In this document: in pieces, positions 10,751-22,330 of the stretch
Numbering within the stretch: the stretch's first letter is position 1
How the letters are laid out: the number at the start of each line of letters is the position of its first letter
Source: Cymbidium sinense
Taxonomy: Eukaryota > Streptophyta > Magnoliopsida > Asparagales > Orchidaceae
Length of the DNA stretch: 64,000 nucleotides
Direction of reading: 5' to 3'
Assembly (NCBI GenBank): GCA_021442155.1
Contig: CM038222.1
Span: 110,053,121-110,117,120, forward strand
The notes under the pieces: generated by a model
The model's database searches: none
Told to the model about the DNA's origin: nothing
Seen by the model: the letters and a program-made list of their open reading frames with translations, nothing else
Program-made: the position numbers and the translations under genes

Positions 10751-13700
10751 ATGGAAGGGGACGTGGGTGCTGGTGCCGCGCCGTCTATTTTTCTTCCAGG
10801 ACGGTTCTCTGATGCGCCAGGCATGGCTAAGAAGCGGGATTTTCCTTGGACGAAGCCTGGATTCCATCGTGCTAGTCATCAGCAACAAATCCACCACATG
10901 TCATTGGGGTCTGGGCGTCCTAACCCTAGCAATTCTAATGGTTGGAACCCTAAGTTATGGGATTGGGACAGTTTGCAATTCACCGCGAAGCCCTTAGAGG
11001 ATGCCCCGGAAGCGTCAAGTCTAGGCACCCTCCGGGCTACAGGAGCTATGGCGCATGTTAATGGTGCAGGACAGGGGAAAAATGTCAGGGAGAGTACAAA
11101 AACGCTGCTTTTGAACAAAGGAGTGGAGGAGGGTAGTGAGACTTTGACTTTGAAGATTGGTATTGGAGCTTGTGCAGAGGAACAACTTGTCATGAGGCCA
11201 AACAAACGAGTTCGATCCGGATCACCTGGGAGCTCTGTAAGTTATCCTATGTGTCAGGTGGATAGTTGCAAAACAGATCTGTCGAACGCGAAGGATTATC
11301 ATCGGCGCCACAAAGTTTGCGAGCTTCATAGCAAGACAGCCAAAGCTCTTGTCGGCCAGCAGATTCAAAGATTTTGCCAGCAGTGCAGCAGGTGAGTGAT
11401 TCGAACCATTTTGTAGACTTGCTAATTTCACTGATCAATATTACTAAAGAGAAACTTGCATGGTTATTCAGTTCCTCCTGCTTTTATGTTGGAAAACCTT
11501 TTTCATGTTTATAAGCTCAGTTTACGAGTTGGTGCTTCGTTTTTAACTTTCATAATTTTAAAATAGGCTTGAATCTTTGGTATGTGATAACAATTTTTAA
11601 TCATATTGATTCAAGCTAAAAGTTTTTGCTGTTTGATGCCAAAGAATATCCGTTAGTTGAACAACAACAACTGAAAGCCTTTATCCCACTAGGTGTGGTC
11701 ATTTTTCATTCATTGTGTCCTATTTAGTGTCAAATTCTCATTTATTTCTAATAAAAGAAAAAAAAATCCTGTAGTTGAATTTGATTAAATTTATTTATTG
11801 AAATTATGTTGAACTTTCATAAAACTTGATTTTCAACCTGGTATAGAAGTTTATCAGTGCAGCATCTTTTCTGAATCTGGAATCTGTCACTGCCATAATT
11901 TTTTTCATGCCATTTTGAATGTTTAAAAATTAACTATATCTTCTGCTAGTTTTGTGTAGATTTCATCCCCTTCCGGAGTTTGATGAGGGGAAAAGGAGTT
12001 GCCGATGTAGGCTTGCTGGACATAATCGACGTAGGAGGAAGACTGAAGATGCATCAGCAAACATTTTAGTTCCTGGGAGTCATGATGGAAAAGGCAATGG
12101 GACTATGGATATTGCCAATCTGGTAGTCATCCTTGCGCATTTACAAGGCAAGATGCTTTGTCATCACCAAATTTTTTAGTTTTGTGAACCAAAGAATCCT
12201 CTCACCCATTTGGTACTGTTTCACCAGGCAATACTGCAGGCAATTCTACAAACATGGCGCCCCTGACAGAGAGAGATCGGCTGCAACAGATTCTTGATAA
12301 GGTTGGCAACTTGTCTCCTGCAATAGCCTCTACAAAAACAGAAGTGCAAAGAGGATTTGATCTTAATGTTTCAGAATCTTCACAGCAAATCCTTCAAGTT
12401 CCACAGCAAAGTTCTTGGAAGCAACCTTCTGAGGAGAGTGGGAATCCAACTGCTCCATCAACTATGAACTTGCTTGCTGTCCTATCTTCTGCTCTAGTAT
12501 TTTCAAATCCCAATACACTGACTACCTTGTTACATGGAAGTAGTGATGGTAATGGCAATAGCAAGAACAACAGAGCTTGTCAGGACACCTCAATTAATAT
12601 TAATTCACACAGCAAGTCAGCTCACATCTTTACTCCAGTTGGAGGAAGAGATGCTGACTTTAATGCCCATTCCCAATTTAATTCCTCTGAACATTCAGTT
12701 CAACTTGCCACAACAAGTATACCGTTGCAGCTATTTGGATCTGCTGAAGATGATAGTCCTCCAAAGCTTGGACCTGCAAATAAATATCCATCCTCCCAGA
12801 GCGGCAACCTAGTTGAAGATAGATCCCCTTCTTGTTCACCTCCTATTGCAAAGAGGCTTTTTCCCCTGCAGGTAGCATCTAAGAGAAAAGATGAAAGCTT
12901 GCTGTTATGCAAGGAAGAGCATGCAACAGCTGAAGCAAGCACATCATGTGGTTTGGCATCATCCCTGGAACTGTTCAAGGATCAAGGCAGGCAGATTGAT
13001 AATCAAACAGTTCAAAATCTTGATGCCCAGGTAGCATAATTTATTTGTTAATTACAGCCTATTGTACTGTTCTGTATGTTAATCGAGTATGGGGATTTTT
13101 TTTCTTTGTTTTTCCAAATGTCACTTACAGGATCGAACTGGGCGAATTAGCTTCAAGCTTTTTAACAAAGATCCCAGTAATTTGCCTGGGACACTTCGGA
13201 CTGAGGTAAGACTCAATAAATATAGAAGTTAATTAAATTTATAGTACATTAGTTATTAAGTTCTTTTGTTTTTTGATAAATTCTTTATTTTAGATTTTGA
13301 ATTGGCTGTCCCATAGTCCATCCGAAATTGAAAGCTACATTAGGCCTGGTTGTGTTGTTTTATCCATTTATTTGTGCATGAGCTCGATGGCATGGCATGA
13401 GGTAAGGGTATACCTTTCTTGTAAATGCCTTTTTCCCTTGCAGTTCATTTTGCCATTAACTGGTTGAAAATGTTGGCTCTGCAGCTTGAGGAAGACATTC
13501 TTCAACGAGTTAATTCACTCATTAATTACTCTGAATCCGAATTTTGGAAAAACGCAAGGTTTTTGATCCGCACAAGTAGACAACTTGCTTATCACAATGA
13601 TGGTGTGCTTTTTATTCTTTATCAACTTATTTCGGTAACTGTTCTGAAAGTTTAGAGTACTCTTGGTATCATGGCTTTCTACTATTCTCTTTATCCCATC

Positions 13701-15435
13701 TTAAACTAATGCTATGTAGTTTGCATTAGTGGTTTCAGATTCTGCTTATTGTTTTCAGGGAAAGTACGTGTTTGCAAGTCCTGGAGGACTTTGAGCGCTC
13801 CTGAGTTGACATCTATATCTCCCATTGCTGTTATGGGCGGGCAAGAAACTGCACTGGTTCTTAAAGGTCGCAATTTGACTGTTCCTGGGACAATGTGAGG
13901 TTAAATCTTCTCATTCAAATAATCCGACAAAATGTTCTTTTTTATTTCAACATGGCTTTTGTTTGTACAGAATTCAATGCACTTCTAATGGAGGGTATTC
14001 ATCAAAAGATGCCGGTTCAACCTATCCAGGCACAATATGTGAGGATTCCACTTTTCAACGTTTCATTCTTCCTAAAGGATCACCTTATTCCTATGGACGG
14101 TACTTCATTGAGGTGAGTCACTCGCTCCATTCAAGTTTTTTCATGCCAGTAGTGTTGTGCTAGTCATTCCCAGCTCATACATAAGGGGACTCATAAACGG
14201 TGGTTTGGAAGCCAATGATAGTTGTTGAGATATGGCAATTTTCTAGTATTTGTATGGTGAAATGCATGTTCACTTTATTTGCTAATATTTGAACTTATTT
14301 GCAGGTTGATAGATGTTTCAAAGGAAATAGCTTTCCAATTATAATTGCGGATGCTGAGATTTGTCAAGAGCTAAGATCACTTGAAGCTGGCTTTGATGAG
14401 GATGTTGGTACCGTGGATACCAGTTTTCGTGACCAGTGTCTGGAGAACGTTAGGCCACAATCTAGAGAAGATATCGTTCACTTCCTGAATGAACTCGGAT
14501 GGCTGTTCCAAAGAAAGAGCTGTCTCTCTTTTTCAACGTTGCGGTTCAAGTATCTCTTTATGTTTTCTGTAGAGAGAGATTTCTCCGCACTTGTTAAAAA
14601 ACTTCTAGACATTGTACTTGAAAAAGGTGCTGAGAGTGATTCTATATTGCATGAATCGCTGGAACTGCTTCTTGAACTACAGCTGCTGAACCGAGCTGTG
14701 AAGAGGAAATGTAGGAAGATGGCTGACATGCTTTTGAACTATTCTGTCAAGAATAAGGTTACAATAGATTCGAGAGTGTACCTATTCCCTCCTAATTCCT
14801 CAGGCCCTGGTGGATTGACCCCCTTGCATCTTGCTGCTTCCATGCAGGATGCTGAAGGCATGGTTGATGCACTAACAAATGATCCACAGGAGGTAAATTT
14901 AGATATTATTACAACTTGTGCATTTTTTTTTTGGGGTACATATTATCGTTAAGTTGTTTGATGATATATTTTTCATCTGTAACCATTTTAGATTGGGTTG
15001 AACTGTTGGCCTTCAGTTCTGGATGACAGTGGCCAGTCTCCCTCCATGTGTGCATCTTCTAGGAACAACCATTCTTATAACATGCTTGTGGCAAGAAAAC
15101 TTGCTGATAAAGAGAATGGTAGGGTATCAATCATGATTGGGCATGGATTAATATCCATGGATAAGTCATGGCAAGCGGCAGAGTCACCAGTGAAGCATGG
15201 TGATGGTTGCATCCCTGCAGCAATGGCAGTAAGTTCATGCGCTCAATGTTCTTTGGCAGAGTCTCGGCCAGCCCGAATAACTCGTGGCAAAGGTCTTCTC
15301 CAACGGCCTTACGTCCACTCTGTGTTGGCAATTGCTGCTGTCTGTGTATGTGTCTGCCTGTTCCTTCGAGGCCCTCCATGGGTTGGATCTGTTGCTCCCT
15401 TTAAGTGGGAGTATATTGATTTTGGTCCAAGATAG
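10751..15435 (+). CDS. SPL: Large SBP-box transcription factor, SPL1/12/6 clade
   Basis: DNA-binding transcription factor of the nucleus. Inferred coding exons: 10751-11391, 11960-12147, 12228-13030, 13131-13205, 13294-13401, 13485-13602, 13759-13894, 13971-14112, 14305-14892 and 14992-15435; phases agree throughout and give 1080 residues. The SBP domain spans about residues 168-242: first zinc site C168, C173, C190, H193; second C209, C212, H216, C228; the basic nuclear-localisation stretch is 225-241. Exons 7-8 hold an IPT-like region. An ankyrin part ([10 protein letters not shown] at 906-915, more to about 973) and a hydrophobic helix (1042-1058) precede the conserved end '[13 protein letters not shown]'. 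This is the large SPL architecture that lacks the miR156 site; I see none. The start is the only in-frame ATG after an upstream stop. Residue 230 is Cys in [12 protein letters not shown] where Arg is usual. SPL6-like is my closest recollection; orthology is not proven. Confidence 0.95.
11392..11959 (+). other. SPL intron 1 (inside the SBP domain)
   Basis: Splits the SBP domain within the codon for R214 (AG|A), the classical position of the conserved SBP-box intron. Donor GTGAGT, acceptor TTTGTGTAG. It contains a minus-strand RTE LINE tail at about 11661-11760. Confidence 0.9.
11661..11760 (-). mobile_element. RTE LINE 3' tail fragment in SPL intron 1
   Basis: Starts with 'acaacaacaa' and continues with a degenerate 'ttatcccactaggtg' block, then 'cattgtgtcctatttagtgt' and 'caaattctcattta'. 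The same order of words occurs at 1634-1730. On the minus strand this is the end of an RTE LINE with its (TTG)n tail. Non-coding remnant, about 100 bp. Confidence 0.75.
12148..12227 (+). other. SPL intron 2, GC-AG type
   Basis: The 80 bp intron has donor CAAG|GCAAGA and acceptor TTTCACCAG|. The frame is only continuous (…HLQG-NTAG…) if GC is the donor; no GT nearby keeps both the conserved 'ILAHLQG' end of exon 2 and the phase. GCAAG is the usual form of plant GC donors. Confidence 0.8.
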
Positions 15436-16130
15436 CTTCCACCAAATGTAAGCTACCCAAGAATACTTTGATTATCTCTGCTAACAGGAGTTAGAGCTGC
15501 ATCCATGGAAATTGACAAGTACTGTGCTGACACTACTCGGTCAATATTGATAGGCTTGGAGATGGTGATCTTCATGGCAGCATTACTTGTGGAAATCTCT
15601 CTGTGATTTGGTTTCTTCACTCTTCAGATATTTAGTTCTGTTTAAAGTGAGACAAACATATTTCTTTCGGACATCAAGCTTCCTCACTCTCTTCTTTTTC
15701 TCTTCGTTTCAGCTAAAAACAGAGTTATAGCAGAATCAAATAGGCTGTGCCGAGCCATTACATGTGTTCTCAGTTACATAAAATTTTGTTTTTCTCTCCG
15801 CAGTATTTCCTGGAAATATCATTGCGAGAGCAAAAAAATAGTATATATGTATATAGGGGAACATTATCAGCTCTTTGGCTAACCTATTCTTTTATTCATC
15901 GACAAGCTCACATCTGCAGATTGTGTTGTAAATCTTTTTTGAATATAAGTTCAGCTTTCCTTTCTGTGTTTTCAATGAATTTAAATTTACTTATATTTGA
16001 TCGTCTCTCTCATATCTGGTGTTTAATGCCTGCTTCTGTACATTTTTGCTATATATTGGAGCAGTGTTTGAATATAATTGTTAATATGCTGATGACTAGG
16101 TCTTTTGGATTGCTTATTGGTTTCCAAAGG
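15436..16130 (+). other. SPL 3' untranslated region (inferred)
   Basis: T-rich, stop-dense sequence after the SPL stop. No canonical AATAAA was seen; near variants (CATAAA near 15778, AATGAA near 15974) could serve, as is common in plants. The end is not determined. Short open frames here have no protein features. Confidence 0.45.
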
Positions 16131-16139
16131 TGGGATCGA

Positions 16140-16322
16140 GATAAGCACCGTCCTTAGCTGGTTGATGAGGCGGCCTTGTTTTCTCCCTTGAGGCGGGTCT
16201 ATCACGTATGGATGAAAAGAAATGGTCGGCACTGGGCTCGTTCTTCATGCGAGATTAGTCACGCTGAAATAGGTGAGATTAGAGGTGGATATCTCGTCAG
16301 CAAAAAAAAAAAAAAAAAAAGC
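16140..16322 (+). mobile_element. Possible L1-type 3' remnant with poly(A) tract
   Basis: A GC-richer block reads on the plus strand 'VYHVWMKRNGR', resembling the W-x-x-R-N words near the end of plant L1 ORF2, and is followed directly by an uninterrupted run of about 18 A (16303-16320). A truncated non-LTR insertion with its A tail is the simplest reading. I found no target-site duplication, so this is tentative; it may instead be host sequence with a chance A run. Confidence 0.35.
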
Positions 16323-17640
16323 GCTTACGTGTTTAGACCACCGCATAAAACTGGTATTGTTCAAATGGGATTAGATATTTTATGGGAGTAAAATTAGCTT
16401 CTTGCAGTCAAGGTCTGTGTTATTGCTCGTCAGTTTGAATGGGTTATATATCCTTTTTTTTAATAGTTTTGTGCGGTTTGATAAGTTATACATTTGTTAA
16501 TGTTTGTCTTAAAGAAGTCTTTAACATAATATTAATTTAGATTAGTAATGACCTAAGCAGAATATATTTTAACTTTCAGTAAGGGATATAATATTGTGGT
16601 TCTATCAGTTGGAGGAGTTTCAACGATAGTGTACCTATCAAGTGGAAGAGACCTGTGGGTATTTTAAATTTTTTTTTTGGAAAAAATGCATTTTTTTAAT
16701 GTTAAGACATACTTTTATTTTTATAAGATAATTTTTTTCATGTTAAAAAAAATATTATCTTTAATATATTGAATTTTCATGTAAATAGAGAATGTAATTT
16801 ATTAAAGAGAATTTATTTTTTTTTTAAAAAAAATCTAGAATACTAAAAGAAAATTTGACACCGAGCTAGTCGACCTTTGAAGAAATTATTTCTATTGATG
16901 CGGATGTTGGATACGTCAACCAATACTTAAGAAGTAAAAAGGCGACTTGATTTCATTGTTTTTTTAATGAATTTTTTTTATTATTTTACTTTTTTTCTTT
17001 TGTATTTATATTTTTTTTTTCTGCAAATGTCGTTCTATTTCTATTGTCTAATATTAATGAATTTTTTTATTTCGTTACAAATTTTTCCATAGTATTTTTG
17101 TCGCAAAGAAAGGAGGAATTTTTTCAGCTGATGAAAGAGAGAGTTTTGATTAGTTTGCTATTAGCATCATGATTATTTCATCAAAATTATTATATTTATA
17201 ATTTAATTATTAATTATTTTTTGAAAAATTTATATACATAAGACATAATTTTTATGCATTTATATATCTAATACTTAAATTTGATATTTATTTATATAAT
17301 ATTTTTCTATATTTAAAAAAGTATATTTTATTTTTAAAAAGTGAGTAATGATAATATTTTTGATATGATATTAAAAATTAGAATATTATTTATATAAAAA
17401 TTTAAATTTAAATATTAGATATATAAATACATAAAAAATGTATGTTATATGGACGCAGTCCGTCGGGTTTTTCCCCTCTGCTATGATTCGGATTTGAGTC
17501 GGACGTGTGCATAGTGCCTTTAAAGACTCAAATTTCTATATAAAAAAATATACTATTTTTTTTCATCCAACGCCTCAGATGATCTTTTAAATTTTACAAG
17601 TTCTGCCCGGATGATCCATTAAGTGAAATTGCATTTGCAA
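16323..17640. other. AT-rich intergenic DNA, no gene seen
   Basis: Very AT-rich with long T runs. A GC-richer island near 17450-17520 ('gacgcagtccgtcgggt') has no open frame. No transposon motif identified. Confidence 0.5.
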
Positions 17641-17649
17641 CTTATAGAA

Positions 17650-18660
17650 AATCAGCTTTATTTATTTATTAGGAAAAAATTAAGGATAAATGCCCAAATT
17701 TATTAATCCAAAAAGAGAATTACAGGAGGGTCAAAATAGTAAACCAAAAGATAGAAAATGCTAAAGAGAATCCGTTGCAAACAAACACCGAAATTAGTGT
17801 GGAAAGCCAAATACAAAAAGAAAAAAAAACAAAATTTACATCTGGACTCAAAAGGCATGGAATCTTCAAAAAAGAAGAGGCGAGATGGTCACCCATCGGT
17901 TGCTGAATAAGCCTTCCAGGGTGAGAGCCGAAGACAAGCTATCTACCATTAAGGATAACCAGGATATGAGTGGAAACGACATGCAAATGATCTCTTGGTT
18001 GCTTAAGGAATAGAGAAGCCTTACAACAATAATAAGCTTTCATCCCACTAAGTGAGGTCGGCTACATGAATCCTTCGTCGCAGGAATAGAGAAGCCGTCT
18101 TGGGGAAATTGATATATAGCACAGGCAGACTAGCACATAAACTCATTATCATCCGGTGTGAAAGAGAAGAAATCTACAGGGCTAGGAAATAAATCCTAAT
18201 CTCCAGAGACCACAAGAAGGTCCAGAATTGCTTGAGAATTTAAGCGCCAGAATTCTTCCAGTCTTCCAATGGGTGGGCCAAGAAAGTTTAAAATTCCATC
18301 TACAAATTTTATGAGCAACTTCTGTCTTGACTTTTATGGATAGGTAAGCTTGAAAAATCTGTTGTTTCTCTCTCTCTCTCCAAATGATGTAGACAAGAAT
18401 TGCAGTAATGAATGTGCTCTAGGTTTGATGAAGCATTTAAAATTTGCTGTAAGGTAGGCAGAAAAAGAAAGAATCTATCGTTGGGGAGTAAGTTCCAAAT
18501 GGGACACAGAAGGACACCCGGAAAAAAGTAAGAGTGAGACTTTATTCCTTATGCTAACCTGAAAGTGTTGACAAATATTTTGCATGTAAGAATTTTGCAT
18601 CTGCATCTTTATTAGTGACTACATAATATGGTGTCTAGTAAGGAGTTCTTCATGGTCCAT
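17650..18660 (-). mobile_element. L1-type LINE remnant (end of ORF2 and 3' UTR)
   Basis: On the minus strand near 18350-18410 the frame reads 'TAILVYIIWRER', and in the next frame 'ERNNRFF', the characteristic IWRERN word of the C-terminal part of plant L1 ORF2. The break between frames falls in a (GA)n run, so this is a slippage frameshift. Downstream (lower coordinate) it runs into a 3' region ending near a T/A-rich tract at 17660-17680. The copy is 5'-truncated and non-functional, and is interrupted by a small RTE LINE insertion at 18021-18081. Confidence 0.65.
18006..18096 (-). mobile_element. 61 bp RTE LINE insertion with 15 bp target-site duplication
   Basis: The sequence 'aggaatagagaagcc' occurs at 18006-18020 and again at 18082-18096. 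Between them lie 61 bp that match the RTE LINE 3' end seen at 1634 and 11661: a (TTG)n-like tail (read on minus), 'tgggatgaaagctt' and 'cattcatgtagccgacc'. This is a severely 5'-truncated LINE copy with its duplication still perfect, so it is probably younger than the L1 remnant it interrupts. Confidence 0.85.
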
Positions 18661-19375
18661 GGATCACAGATTGGTTAAAACATTAAACACAAATGCGCAT
18701 GCTTTTTAAATAATATAATAATGAGTTAAATTTTTTTGATAAATACTAATTTTTTGGTCACTTAATTTTTTATCCAACTACTCACAAAATAAAGAAGAAA
18801 TTTTATAATAATATGAAATTTATAAAATAATCTAATTTTTTTTTTATATTCAATATGACAAAATACTATGAATCTATGGACCCTTTAAATAAATTCCAAA
18901 AAAAAATTATGTTATAATTTTCTTACAAAGTTGTTAATGAGGAGGGATTATATATTCTAGTCTGTCAAAATCAAAACGATCTCATCACTATAATAAATTA
19001 GTTATATTCTTATATTCTAATTAAAATAAATAATTGTATTTTGAATTATCTCTCTAATAACTATAAATATTCAAATACCAAATTTGTATATATGCAAAAG
19101 ACTTCTTTATTTTTCTTTAGTAATTTCTTTATGACTTTTTCGATATTAATCGCCCACTTTACAATTAAATTTCTCATGAGAAAAGTAAACCAATAATAGC
19201 ACAAAAATTAACTCAACATCACACTTAGTTCAATATTTTGTGATTCAAAACACAAACAAACTACATGACATGGATAGGATTTACTAGAAAATACAAAGAA
19301 AAAGAAAAGAGTGCACAAGAAAATTTCTCTCTTAGAATTCTTGTCTCACTCCAAACAAAAAGATAAAAAAATAAG
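18661..19375. other. AT-rich intergenic DNA, no gene seen
   Basis: No open frame with protein character; AT-rich with short A and T runs. Confidence 0.5.
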
Positions 19376-19690
19376 TTAAATACTCTCACTCACATCCCTC
19401 CTCATTTAGAAGATGCATCCCCTCAAAAACCTCTTTAAAACTGGCCATATAATTCCCCAAATCAGTACTAAAAAATACCTACACACACAAACACACACAC
19501 ACACACACTCTCCAAGTGATGTCAGAGACCCAACTTCAAATTGGAAAATAACTCCAAAAAAAAAAAAATTGATTTAAATACTCTCACTCACGTCCCTCAT
19601 TCGGGTGATGCATCCTCTCAAAAACCTCTTTAAAATTGCCCACATAATTTCCCAAACTAGCTCTAAAAAAATATCCGCGCTCTCTAATTT
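19376..19690 (+). repeat. Two-copy direct repeat, period ~196 bp
   Basis: A block of about 110 bp beginning 'aaatactctcactcac' at about 19378 recurs at about 19575. Shared words include 'gatgcatcc', 'ctcaaaaacctctttaaaa' and 'ataatttcccaaa'. A (CA)n tract at about 19480-19508 sits between the copies. Confidence 0.8.
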
Positions 19691-20240
19691 TTGGCTTCAA
19701 ATCTCAAGTTTTTGTACCGTAGTGCTTAGGTGCTGCAATGTTGCAAAATTGGTGCTTCAACATTGCAAAACTAGCATTCTGGTGCAATCTTCTTTATTCT
19801 TAAGCCTAAATTTTCTAAAACTAATGCCATGATGTTGGACGAACTAGTGCCATGACGCTCCATTGAATTTTTGCATTTTTGTTTCTTTTTTCTCTAATAA
19901 GAGATTTTTCTATAAACACTTCAAATTATGATAATAAATCATAAAATAATATTATTTTGATATAAAAATATATGTTAATTTAACTAAATTTTTTATCTAA
20001 TCAATACCCTAAACTCATATTATTACTTAGCCTTAAATATTTTTATAAATCCTTAAACTTATTTGATAGCAAAAGTTTTAGAATTTAAAATTATTAAATA
20101 ATGATTTTGACTAAATAATAGTCTTGTAATTTTAATTGTTAAATATGAAAATAACTGAGTTATAATAGTCTAAATTTATAACTTAAGCTAAAGGTTCTTT
20201 TGAATTAGGTCTCTTATGTGCTCTATATATAGCTTTGAGC
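19691..20240. other. Non-coding flank of Gypsy element 1, probable LTR debris
   Basis: Between 19715 and 19865 there are words of the 'gtgcttaggtgctgc', 'ttggtgcttcaacattgc' and 'agtgccatgacgctcc' type, like those on the far side of the element (25.2-27.8 kb) and at 61.2-61.8 kb. This suggests that both flanks derive from the same kind of long repeat. The remainder is AT-rich. No gene seen. Confidence 0.4.
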
Positions 20241-20248
20241 TCTTTGAG

Positions 20249-20923
20249 TTAGACTTGAATAATCTCCTTCATGGTAAGTCCATTTTGGACTACAATACAG
20301 AGTGAAGGCAATTCTACTTCAAGAGGGAGCATGGCTTCTACCCCGAACACCAATGAGTATGGTGTTGCCTGTATGGTCATTTTATATATGGTGTGATATT
20401 TCCACAAGGTTTCTATTAATTTATAATGCCATTCCCTTCTATTTTTAGAGAGAATTTTTTTTAGAAGTTTAACCAACTTTTTGTTAAATACTTCTACAAG
20501 ACCATTGGCTCTTGGATTATATATTGAAGAATATCACAATCTATCTTGTATTTCTAGATGAAGTAATAGATTTTGGCATTCTTGAAGGTAGTTCCATGAT
20601 TGGATATAATTGTTTAATGTACTTTGAGTCAATAGATGATACGTTCTCAAAAAAAATTTCACTACATTGTCCACTTGAACTTCTTTTAATAGAATTACTT
20701 CTGCCAATTTGGAGAAGTAATCATTAGTAGCTAAAGTGAAATGATGTCCCCTAGATGATGGATGATCTATTGGGCAAATTATATCAATTCTCCAACTTTC
20801 AAATGGCTGTGATGCAACTATTAGATGTAAGGCACTAGGCGGTTTATGTAAAGTGTTTGTGCATATTTGACATTGATGACATCTTTTAGCATTCTCAATG
20901 CAGTCTTGAATCATTCTAGGCAA
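20249..20923 (-). pseudogene. Integrase, Gypsy element 1 (broken)
   Basis: Retroviral-type integrase inserts element DNA into the host chromosome. The 20534-20923 frame carries the end of the zinc finger (CHQCQIC) and the start of the catalytic core (W-R-I-D-I, 'PSSRGHHFTLATNDYFSKLA', with the first catalytic Asp in RIDI), then decays. The 20249-20476 frame holds the C-terminal part of the core: 'LLKKIL', 'EWHYKLIETLW' and 'ATPYSLVFGVEAMLPLEVE', a typical plant Gypsy pattern. The frames are separated by stops and a frameshift around 20480-20600. Confidence 0.85.
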
Positions 20924-21289
20924 ATATTATCCCATTCATTTGATTTTATTTTTTTTATTTTTGGACTAGATTGTTGTGAACCATACAATCATTCATAGAC
21001 TTCAACCATCACCACTTTTGCTTCATCCGGTCTTAGGCATCACAACCCTTTTTGGTCGAATAAGCACTGATATAACATATCATTCACAAGAGCATATCAT
21101 AGCGCTCTTTGTAAAATTTGAGGAGCCTTTGATTTATTCTTTAGCAATCCATTACTTTTAAGATAGGAGATGAATAGTTCTCGCTCGCCATCTTCTTCTA
21201 TTATCATTAAAATTACTTAAATTTCTATAGCTTTAAAGGCTTGCATGAGGGTTAGTGTTAATGCTAGCCTACTTTGGACTATTATTATA

Positions 21290-21660
21290 ATTGGCTCTTT
21301 CTGAGGGTCTATCATTACTTTAGCCAATTTAGTTAATGCATCAGCTTTTCCATTTTCTCAATGTGACACCCTTATAATTATTACTTTAAGGATTTGTTTC
21401 AGAAGAAACTAAACATGGTTATGATAAAGTGATAATTTATGTTTGTTTATCTTGAAAGTCTTAATTGTTTGTTAAATTATGAGTTGAGAATCTCAATAAA
21501 CATGAACCTTCTTAATTTTTATGTTAATTGCTGCTTCGTATTCATGTTCATTATTGGTTTGAGGTTTTGTCAAAATATATGAATACCGCCCTACCTGGAG
21601 GTCTAGCTAGCTTTATTGATAAAGCCTCATCAAAGTAGAGCTCTCATTTTGATGATTGTT
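21290..21660 (-). pseudogene. Second (archaeal-type) RNase H, Gypsy element 1
   Basis: Minus-strand reading gives 'YFDEA' near 21640, then a word resembling E-H-E-Y-E-A-A near 21540, 'DSQLI' near 21490 and, near 21310-21350, 'GKADALTKLAKV', the end of this RNase H family (usual form ADALAKLAS). Several stops interrupt it. Its place between the RT-linked RNase H and the integrase is what distinguishes Tat elements. Confidence 0.65.
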
Positions 21661-21699
21661 AAACATTTTCAACTTTGAAGATTTATTCATCATAAAATT

Positions 21700-22330
21700 C
21701 ATTATTGAGTGAAGAGTTTGTCTATAAAGGATGAGCAGCTAGAAAGTCAGTCAGAGCTTGCTCTTTTATAACCTTTCATGGGACATATGTTATATCAAAT
21801 TCAATTAATAAGACTGCCCATTTTGTCAATCGACCTATTAGGGTAGGTCTAGTCATTAAGAATTTAAGAGGGTGGACTTTAGATATCAAGGTTATTTTAT
21901 ATGATAACATATAGTGTTGTAGTTTTTTAGTAGCAAATATCAAAGTTAGATATTACTTTTCAATAGGAAAATATCTTATTTTGGCTCCTATCAAAAGTTA
22001 ACTTATATAATGCAAGAAAATTTCCTTCCCTTCTTCATTGTTCTAAGTTAACAAAGCTCCTAATGATTCTTCTAAGGTTACTATATACAATATTAATGGC
22101 TTTCTTGTTACTAGTGCTGCCAAAATTAAGGGATGCAATAAATATTGCTTTATGCTATCAAATGCTTCTTGATAAACATCATCCCATATAAAAGGTGCAT
22201 CATTTTTTTATCAATCAAGCAAAAGATTAACATCACCTTGAAAGATTAAAAATGAACCTTCTAATGTAAGCCACTTTGCCTTGTAGTGAAAGTAGTTGCT
22301 TCAAGATATGAAGTGATGACATTTCTGTTA
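21700..22330 (-). pseudogene. RT-linked RNase H, Gypsy element 1
   Basis: Minus strand near 21740-21900 reads 'LQHYMLSYKITLISKVHPLK', then 'IGRLTKWAVLLIEFDITYVP' and 'ALTDFLAAHP', matching the connection/RNase H segment of plant Gypsy elements (usual form GRLAKWAVELSEFDI-YVPR). Stops interrupt it. It removes the RNA strand during reverse transcription in a live element. Confidence 0.75.

Noticed and set aside
10238..11438. Several overlapping open frames on the minus strand under SPL exon 1.
   Set aside because: Shadows of the GC-richer first exon; the SBP domain on the plus strand is unambiguous.
12534..12978. Alternative frames in SPL exon 3.
   Set aside because: The chosen frame joins both neighbouring exons in phase and carries the conserved 'RGFDLNVSE' word; the others do not.
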